In this document: positions 21,335-22,605 of the stretch, in pieces
Position numbering within the stretch: the stretch's first letter is position 1
Layout of the letters: each line of letters opens with the position of its first letter
IMG/VR virus record: IMGVR_UViG_3300037485_000134
Coordinates: 1 to 22,605 of that record
DNA: 22,605 nt
From: a virus
Strand: one strand, 5' to 3'
Translations under genes and position numbers: made by a program
Notes under the pieces: model-generated
Seen by the model: only the letters and a program-made list of their open reading frames with translations
Told to the model about the DNA's origin: nothing
The model's database searches: none

Positions 21335-21711
21335 AAAAAATCAAATACATGATAGAGCTCCACAACCTATGCGATAGTGGTAGACAAAGAGAGCTAGTGT
21401 ACAAGAGAGACTACATTTTCTCTGAGCTGTACAAATTAAACATGAATCTAAGTCAGATAGGTAGAATGCTAGACAAACATCATGCAACTGTATTGAATGG
21501 CTTAAAGATAGACAAGCAGTTCCAAAACTGTGACAAGCTCTATGATGACATTATTGCACCTATTAAAGACTATCTCTATCCACCAGATGCACCCCGAGAA
21601 GTAGAGAAATACTCTATCTTTGAGGATGTTATGAAATGCAGTAACACATCTTACTTAAGAATGATAAAGGAAAGAATTGAGCAAGGTTTGTACATTGAGC
21701 GTGACAACTGA
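21328..21711 (+). CDS. Stand-alone DnaA-domain-IV-like DNA-binding protein
   Basis: A 127-residue protein. Residues about 38-62, LNMNLSQIGRMLDKHHATVL followed by NGLKI, match the DnaA domain IV signature (a helix-turn-helix with IGR, an H-x-T-V motif and a following helix) used to read DnaA boxes. The AAA+ ATPase part of DnaA is absent. The N-terminus is helical and basic (ELVYKRDYIFSELYK), and the C-terminal 45 residues are acidic. Its 3' end contains the first repeat of a cluster of AGTTGTCACGC elements, and a primase-like gene follows. It may bind those repeats as origin-binding factor or autorepressor; this link is inferred. Confidence 0.7.
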   Translation: MLKKIKYMIELHNLCDSGRQRELVYKRDYIFSELYKLNMNLSQIGRMLDKHHATVLNGLKIDKQFQNCDKLYDDIIAPIKDYLYPPDAPREVEKYSIFEDVMKCSNTSYLRMIKERIEQGLYIERDN

Positions 21712-21754
21712 CAAGCTTTCTTATAGGGGGTAGCTAGCTTTTTTAAAAAAACAA

Positions 21755-21767
21755 GGGGGGCACCCCC
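21755..21767 (-). terminator. GC hairpin; possible leftward terminator
   Basis: GGGGG (21755-21759), GCA, CCCCC (21763-21767). On the plus strand it is followed by A residues, but on the minus strand the hairpin is followed by TTGTTTTTTT, so it could end leftward transcripts entering from the repeat cluster. A structural role in the origin is equally possible. Confidence 0.35.
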
Positions 21768-21877
21768 AAAAAAAGTTGTCTAGTTGTCACGCTTTTGCTG
21801 TAACTCAATAGCAGTATAGCTTATAGGCGTGACAACTACTTTTGAAGTTGTCCCATAGTTGCCACGTTTGTCACGCA

Positions 21878-21908
21878 TTTGGATAATTAAAAATTATTAT
21901 TACATTTG
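21878..21908 (+). promoter_or_regulatory. Host-type (Bacteroidota) promoter for the primase-like gene
   Basis: TTTG (21878-21881), a 19-base spacer, and TACATTTG (21901-21908) fit TTTG-N19-TAnnTTTG, with the same spacer as the promoter at 18698. The -33 box begins one base after the last strong repeat (21866-21876), so proteins bound to the repeats could block or help RNA polymerase. The leader to the ATG at 21996 is about 83 bases. Confidence 0.72.
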
Positions 21909-21943
21909 CAAAGGGGTTGTCGGAGGCATCCACATAAAAAGTT

Positions 21944-21981
21944 TTCTTGCTACTTTTCCCCTTCTTTTTTTTTAGCAAGAA
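21944..21981 (+). promoter_or_regulatory. Leader hairpin with an all-pyrimidine loop
   Basis: TTCTTGCTA (21944-21952) and TAGCAAGAA (21973-21981) are perfect inverted arms around a 20-base loop of only C and T. GTTTT/AAAAC just outside could extend the stem with a bulge. It ends 14 bases before the ATG at 21996. CCCCTT in the loop is complementary to AAGGGG at 21911-21916, so an alternative fold or pseudoknot is possible. Confidence 0.5.
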
Positions 21982-21995
21982 TAAAAACAAGAGTT

Positions 21996-22605
21996 ATGAA
22001 AAAAATATCTGTATTCAAATCACTATTTAAGTCAAAAGAGACTCCATTCAATCTAAATCCAGCTGAGGTAGTTGCTAGAATAAGGTTAGGAACTGAAGAG
22101 CTTAGAGAAAAAATAAATCTAATTAGGTCAGTAGACAAGAAAGACCCAAGATATTCAGCATCTAAAAAAGAATTAAATGCCATTATGTTCAATGGTACTT
22201 TCTCTGAAAGAACTGCAAAAGGATTGATTGAGCACTCAGGGCTTTGTGTCTTAGACTTTGATGGTTATCCATCTACTGAGATAATGCAAGCTGAAAGAGA
22301 AAGATTGATTAATGACCCTTATGTTATAATAGTTTTCACTTCACCTGGTGGTAATGGTTTAAAAGCTGTGATAAGAATACCTGAGTCAACAGCTGTAGAA
22401 CATAAGAGAAGGTTTTTAGCCTATGCTGAATACTTTAAGTCAGAGTATTTTGACTCAAAGAATCAAGATGTCAGTAGAGTATGCTTTGAATCTTATGACC
22501 CTGAGGTGTATTTCAATGAGTTTTGTTTAGTGTTTGAAGGAATTACACAAGATAAAGGATTTGAGTACATTGAGAAGCCTCCAGTGTGCATCCTTCAAGA
22601 TGAGA
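21996..22605 (+). CDS. VirE-N/BT4734-like primase-type protein, 3'-truncated
   Basis: The first 203 residues are visible; the frame runs off the window. The stretch GLCVLDFDGYPS with Asp87 and Asp89 is the DxD metal site, and VFTSPGGNGLKAVIRIP (residues 113-129) and DVSRVCFESYDPEVYFN (158-174) follow in the order seen in the BT4734/VirE N-terminal domain, an archaeo-eukaryotic-primase-like fold found mainly in Bacteroidota and their phages. Such proteins usually continue into a helicase domain, not visible here. The gene is the first after the repeat cluster and a host-type promoter, suggesting the replication module begins here. The start was chosen as the only ATG downstream of the leader hairpin. 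Confidence 0.82.
   Translation, partial: MKKISVFKSLFKSKETPFNLNPAEVVARIRLGTEELREKINLIRSVDKKDPRYSASKKELNAIMFNGTFSERTAKGLIEHSGLCVLDFDGYPSTEIMQAERERLINDPYVIIVFTSPGGNGLKAVIRIPESTAVEHKRRFLAYAEYFKSEYFDSKNQDVSRVCFESYDPEVYFNEFCLVFEGITQDKGFEYIEKPPVCILQDE

Larger units (their letters stand above)
21699..21921 (+). repeat. Cluster of AGTTGTCACGC repeats: candidate origin/operator
   Basis: The 11-mer AGTTGTCACGC occurs perfectly at 21782-21792 (+) and inverted as GCGTGACAACT at 21699-21709 and 21827-21837. Imperfect copies are AGTTGTC 21774-21780, AGTTGTC 21846-21852, AGTTGCCACG 21857-21866, GTTTGTCACGC 21866-21876 and GTTGTC 21916-21921. The pair 21782/21827 is a perfect inverted repeat around 34 bases. 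An AT-rich tract (21883-21903) and a promoter follow, as do a single partial DnaA box (GCATCCACA, 21926-21934) and a primase-like gene. Iteron-type origin, repressor operator, or both. Confidence 0.7.

Noticed and set aside
21713-21746. Terminator after the DnaA-like gene (AAGCT...AGCTT with T-run)
   Set aside because: The stem has only five pairs with an 18-base loop; it is too weak to call, though some termination may occur.
1-22605. tRNA genes, CRISPR arrays, insertion sequences, integrase or attachment sites
   Set aside because: Looked for on both strands; no cloverleaf, spaced repeat series, transposase, recombinase motif or flanking target duplication was seen.

Overview
This window is part of a tailed bacteriophage (or prophage) genome of the siphovirus type. 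The host is most likely a member of the Bacteroidota, probably Flavobacteriia-like. Reasons: low GC with A/T-ending codons; almost no Shine-Dalgarno sequences in front of genes that are often coupled by ATGA or TAATG overlaps; two intergenic promoters with the Bacteroidota architecture TTTG-N19-TAnnTTTG; and a VirE-N/BT4734-like primase at the right edge. No integrase, transposase, tRNA, rRNA or CRISPR array is visible, so lifestyle cannot be decided here. The phage continues past both ends: the terminase lacks its 5' end and the primase-like gene lacks its 3' end.

Layout. (1) Bases 2-11176, rightward: terminase large subunit, two large tail/baseplate-like proteins, the tape measure, a possible tail terminator, tail fibre and receptor-binding-like proteins, a small protein, and an HK97-gp10-like neck protein. 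(2) Bases 11165-12416, leftward: two related genes, overlapping by 26 nt, that may be tail-assembly-chaperone-like. (3) Bases 12461-15001, rightward: XkdF-like protease with an acidic scaffold-like tail, major capsid protein, then a tail-tube candidate, with a strong terminator after each of the last two. (4) Bases 15033-18585, rightward: small structural protein, portal, connector-like protein with a cysteine-rich tail, then a lysis cassette (membrane/coiled-coil protein, holin-like protein, 24-residue membrane peptide, CHAP/NlpC-type endolysin) and a 20-residue-repeat protein. (5) Bases 18587-18760: a possible small RNA of about 67 nt with its own promoter box and terminator, then a host-type promoter with an operator-like dyad. 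(6) Bases 18760-21711: a tightly overlapping run of small genes, including a zinc-ribbon peptide, a family of three related acidic proteins, a degenerate HNH-like protein and a stand-alone DnaA-domain-IV-like protein. (7) Bases 21699-21995: a cluster of repeats around AGTTGTCACGC, an AT-rich tract and a second host-type promoter, looking like a replication origin and/or operator. (8) From 21996: a primase-like gene. No gene-free stretch exceeds 300 bases; the longest is 21712-21995 and is described in detail.

The most striking signal is a 10-base motif, TACAATATAG, found four times (1114, 8414, 12449, 15021), always exactly two bases before the ATG of the first gene of a block. Two copies stand where a new transcript is expected to begin: after a terminator and in a 44-base divergent gap. 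If TACAAT is a -10 box, transcription would begin at the A of the ATG, so these would be phage-specific promoters for leaderless late mRNAs. The structural gene order is also permuted, with tail genes next to the terminase and portal, protease and capsid far downstream. All function calls below are from reading sequence motifs; no database search was run.
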